NCBI GenBank assembly: GCA_964598495.1
Contig: CAZRBY010000007.1
Location: forward strand, 1 to 63,862
Direction: 5' to 3'
DNA: 63,862 bases
Source of the DNA: Cacconaster sp964598495
GTDB taxonomy: Bacteria > Bacteroidota > Bacteroidia > Bacteroidales > UBA932
In this document: piece by piece, positions 61,209 to 63,862 of the stretch
Layout of the letters: each line of letters begins with the position of its first letter
How positions within the stretch are numbered: position 1 is the stretch's first letter
Program-made: the position numbers and the translations under genes
Notes under the pieces: generated by a model
Told to the model about the DNA's origin: nothing
Database searches by the model: none
The model's input: the letters and a program-made list of their open reading frames with translations, nothing else

Positions 61209-61952
61209 ATGAAAAAAATAATTTACTCTCTCATCGCCATAATTGCATCTATGAGTTTAGCAAATGCCCAGGATTTCGTAATCAAGAAAAATGGTGAGGA
61301 AATTAGAGCTAAAGTACTTGAAATCACCATAGATGAAGTTAAGTACAGGCTGTATGATGAACCGGATGGTGTTATCTATACCGTATGGAAATCCGACATT
61401 CTCATGATTCATTATGAGTCGGGCAGAAGTGAGGTATTTACCCAAAAAGTGATGCCGAGCCCCTATTATTCGGGCAGAGAGCCTCTTTATGACATTAGAC
61501 CGGGCATGAAGTATAATGAGCTTAAACTCTTATACAACTATAAAGATTACATTCCATCATCAAGTGATTTTAATCCCGGATGGTGTGGTGTGGCATCTTT
61601 TTTCATTCCCGGACTTGGAGAGTGTATCCTTGGGGAGTGGGGACGAGGTTTGGGTAAATTCTTTGGCAATGCTGCGCTTGTAAGTGCTGCTGCCGTATTC
61701 ACACAAGCGGGTTTTTATAGCGAAGAAGGAGGACCGCTTATAGTTGCAGCCGCTTGCTATGCGGGTGCTTTGGGACTGAATATTTGGAGTATTGTAGATG
61801 CCGTTAGAATAGCAAAGGTAAAGAATATGTATGAACAGGACTTAAGGCAAGTTTACTCATTTAACCTTGACCTATATCCCTCAGTCAACTACATACAAAT
61901 GGGCAATACAATGCAGCCTACGGTTGGATTTACACTTGCACTAAGGTTCTAA
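61209..61952 (+). CDS. hypothetical secreted/membrane protein, second of a tandem pair
   Basis: This 247-aa protein is collinear with the gene at 60408-61157, with the same signal peptide, the same 'RLYDEPDGVIYTV' module, the same hydrophobic centre and nearly the same C-terminal 60 residues (IAKVKNMYEQDLRQ and GFTLALRF). The middle of the protein (about 120-190) has diverged most, which may be where the two copies differ in function. The start was set at the signal-peptide Met, 30 bp inside the longest ORF. The role is unknown. Confidence 0.75.
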   Translation: MKKIIYSLIAIIASMSLANAQDFVIKKNGEEIRAKVLEITIDEVKYRLYDEPDGVIYTVWKSDILMIHYESGRSEVFTQKVMPSPYYSGREPLYDIRPGMKYNELKLLYNYKDYIPSSSDFNPGWCGVASFFIPGLGECILGEWGRGLGKFFGNAALVSAAAVFTQAGFYSEEGGPLIVAAACYAGALGLNIWSIVDAVRIAKVKNMYEQDLRQVYSFNLDLYPSVNYIQMGNTMQPTVGFTLALRF

Positions 61953-62043
61953 AACGAGTCACCTATGTATTAGTCTGACAATCTGATACATTATTATCAG
62001 GTAAAAATGAAAGCGTCAAGTACGAGTATTTAAAAAACAAGCC

Positions 62044-62541
62044 ATGAAAGAAATATTGATATATAAATGCAAAAATGGCATTGTCGCAAACAGAATAGTC
62101 AATGTACTTGATGCTAATAGTATTGCATATCGTCAGCATGATGAAACCGTAGATAAACGGCCGGGAGCTTACGGGCCTATTCCGGGTATTTCCATATATG
62201 TATTTGAAAAGGATTATAACAGGGCACTGGAGTTGATTGATCCTATTATAAAGGATAATATTGATGGTCCAAAACCAATGTGTCCCAAATGCGGCAGCGA
62301 AGATGTTGAAGCCATTCCCCGAGGCAAATATTCAACAGGTTTGATGTTATTATCTATCATTCTATTCCTTATTCCTGCCCTCTGGTTTGCTTACCCAAAA
62401 GAAACACCGACCAACTCTCTCTTAGCACAAATCGTTGGAGTCATGATGATTCTAGGCGGCATCTTACTAATGTTCATAAGCAGACACAAAAGCCTCAACC
62501 ACAAATGTAATAACTGCGGCAGGAAGTTTAATCATATATAG
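62044..62541 (+). CDS. DUF2007-like protein with split zinc ribbon and two membrane helices
   Basis: This 165-aa protein has an N-terminal DUF2007-like ferredoxin fold (about 1-75, ending in YNRALELI). A CPKC pair (about 79-82) and a CNNC pair (about 154-157) could form one zinc ribbon, but two transmembrane helices (about 97-117 and 124-146) lie between them. The pairs would meet only if both ends are on the same side of the membrane, which two helices allow. It is of unknown function; family members are often called putative signal transducers. Confidence 0.78.
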   Translation: MKEILIYKCKNGIVANRIVNVLDANSIAYRQHDETVDKRPGAYGPIPGISIYVFEKDYNRALELIDPIIKDNIDGPKPMCPKCGSEDVEAIPRGKYSTGLMLLSIILFLIPALWFAYPKETPTNSLLAQIVGVMMILGGILLMFISRHKSLNHKCNNCGRKFNHI

Positions 62542-62693
62542 CGAAGCGACTGCATCTTACAGAGAACAATTATAATATCACCATAATTATAATTAAACTT
62601 CTCGCACCGTCGCCAAGTCTAATATTAACGCAATCTTGCAAGTAGATAATAAGACTTTACCGATGGGTAAGCTCTTTTATCTCTAAAGAAGCA

Positions 62694-62718
62694 TTTCGAA
62701 GTTGTTACAACTTCGAAA
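62694..62718. promoter_or_regulatory. palindrome upstream of a TonB receptor gene
   Basis: TTTCGAAGTTG (62694-62704) and CAACTTCGAAA (62708-62718) form a perfect 11-bp inverted repeat with a 3-nt centre. It ends 68 bp before the receptor ATG. No T-tract follows on the plus strand, so an operator is as likely as a terminator for the gene before it. Confidence 0.5.
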
Positions 62719-62786
62719 AAAGTATAATGCCTAATTGAAGATCTTTTGATAACTAGTAAAAACATCCCATATTTGTCTCATCTAAA

Positions 62787-63862
62787 ATGACAAACAAGCT
62801 CAAATTCATAGTAATTTTAACTTTTCTGGTTTTCACCCATCTTGCAAGCCATGGTCAAACTTCGTGTACGGTAAGTGGAACGGTTGTCGACACCAATAAT
62901 TTACCTGTGCAATATGCATCCGTCGTGGTATATAAATCGGACAAACTGCTGACAGGCACTTTGACGGGTGAGAATGGGGAGTTTTCATTTAAAATACACC
63001 GCAGTACTGAGGAACATCTGCTAGTAATAGAATTTATCGGATACGCTAAAAAAGAAGTTAGTTTCAAACCTGAGAGGTCATCGATAAACCTGGAAAAGAT
63101 AATTATAAAAGAAGATGCAGTTCTTCTTGGCGAAGCTGTTGTGACTGCTAAGAGGGACGCGGCCAAGTCTTCGGTCGAGCATACCGTAATCCAGGCTTCT
63201 GCAAATATGAGTTTCGAAACAGGAACGGCTCTCGACATACTCCGTACGTCTTCATCTGTGACACTGGTAAATGATGCTATTTCAATCAGAGGTAACAGAA
63301 ATATCCTCGTACTTCTGGATGGAGTTCCTACCACAGTCGGAGATCTTGCTGTGATTCCGGCAGCGAATATTAAAAACATTGAAATAATTACCAACCCCGA
63401 TGCTTCATACGACTCCGAAGGAACCGGCGGCATCATAAACATAGTCTCCAAAAGGAATGTTGTAAAAGGATTTAGTGGGGTAATTTCAGCAAACTACGGC
63501 TTCAACCACTTTGTAACAGGCAATTTGGCACTGTCATACAGCAAGCCCAAGACTTCCTGGAGATTTAATTACAACACGAAATATGAAGACGATATCGTCA
63601 ATACGACCTTAAATCGCCTGATACACGAAAATGGCAATCAGACATACCAGCAGATGAGAGCCACCAGATATGTGTACAACAATAATATCGGAGTCGGTAC
63701 TGACTTAAGAATTAACGAAAAGAATATCCTTAGTATTGACCTAAAATCCATGCTGCCAAGACATAATATAAAGCAAGACTTAGATAATCAATACATTAAG
63801 GCGGGAATAGAGAGTAAGGAGAAGAGGCGCAAAGATGTTACATGGAACAGGGAAAACATAGA
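62787..63862 (+). CDS. TonB-dependent receptor, outer-membrane beta-barrel family (partial)
   Basis: An open frame runs from the ATG at 62787 to the end of the window (358 codons). It has a signal peptide (about 1-24), a carboxypeptidase-regulatory-like domain (about 25-110; VSGTVVDTNNLPVQYASVVVYKS), a plug domain (about 120-225; LLDGVPTTVGDLAVIPAANIKNIEIITNP, with the GGIINIV segment) and the first barrel strands. This fits the OMP-beta-barrel-3 group of TonB-linked proteins. The C-terminus is missing. The substrate is unknown. A palindrome lies 68 bp upstream. Confidence 0.88.
   Translation, partial: MTNKLKFIVILTFLVFTHLASHGQTSCTVSGTVVDTNNLPVQYASVVVYKSDKLLTGTLTGENGEFSFKIHRSTEEHLLVIEFIGYAKKEVSFKPERSSINLEKIIIKEDAVLLGEAVVTAKRDAAKSSVEHTVIQASANMSFETGTALDILRTSSSVTLVNDAISIRGNRNILVLLDGVPTTVGDLAVIPAANIKNIEIITNPDASYDSEGTGGIINIVSKRNVVKGFSGVISANYGFNHFVTGNLALSYSKPKTSWRFNYNTKYEDDIVNTTLNRLIHENGNQTYQQMRATRYVYNNNIGVGTDLRINEKNILSIDLKSMLPRHNIKQDLDNQYIKAGIESKEKRRKDVTWNRENI

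Noticed and set aside
62855..63451. 198-aa minus-strand ORF
   Set aside because: It is antisense to the TonB-dependent receptor, which reads open to the window end with clear domains.

Overview
The window looks like a chromosomal piece of an anaerobic, gut-type member of the order Bacteroidales (Bacteroidota). The support is the gene content: DUF3078, BT_3928-like, M64 peptidase, WbqC, FprA flavoprotein, reverse rubrerythrin, NfnAB and FabK genes, and many SusD-era style lipoproteins. Three promoters also match the Bacteroidota pattern (TTTG, 19 bp, TAnnTTTG). I cannot name a genus. Three 10-N scaffold gaps are present (12402, 26472, 39459). No rRNA, IS element, CRISPR array or phage genes were seen.

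Layout. 1-5.2 kb: initiator tRNA and two tandem collagen-like, beta-helix surface lipoproteins. 5.3-12.6 kb (minus): a GHL10 lipoprotein, then a GH9-deacetylase fusion, nfnA, nfnB and hisS packed closely. 12.6-15.9 kb: a metal-uptake-like set (Cys/His-rich secreted protein, TonB receptor, HMA protein). 15.9-25 kb: sppA, tilS, DUF3078, proS with a small formyltransferase cassette at its 3' end, and two envelope proteins. 25-28.4 kb: lipid A genes lpxD-lpxC-lpxA plus wbqC. 28.5-33.1 kb: rimP-nusA-infB with a leader hairpin. 33-43 kb: nucleotide and folate housekeeping genes, an M64 protease and a very large fused FAD/Fe-S dehydrogenase. 43-50.5 kb: a DUF4493 lipoprotein, an S23-type four-helix-bundle gene, a complete fatty acid elongation operon (fabH-fabK-fabF-fabZ-fabG) and a LytTR regulator. 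50.5-60 kb: reverse rubrerythrin, an aminotransferase, dacB, a purM operon and fprA. 60-63.9 kb: AT-rich hypothetical genes and the start of a TonB-dependent receptor.

The most unusual signal is a family of degenerate 7-bp repeats, consensus roughly DAGTNNN (for example TAGTGTG, TAGTATG, GAGTTCT). The arrays lie only at the 3' ends of genes and run in the direction of the gene they follow. In five of seven cases the array supplies the stop codon (TAG). Two neighbouring arrays often converge on a shared terminator, and one pair encloses the S23-like gene. I know of no described function for these arrays.

Second-rank signals are the formyltransferase cassette bounded by an 18-bp duplication of the proS 3' end, an intrinsic-terminator-like hairpin in the nusA operon leader, a single-chain version of the three-subunit HcnABC/hydroxyproline-dehydrogenase type enzyme, and a lipid-anchored glutamate-racemase homologue. 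All functional assignments rest on reading the sequence and on family knowledge; no database search was run.
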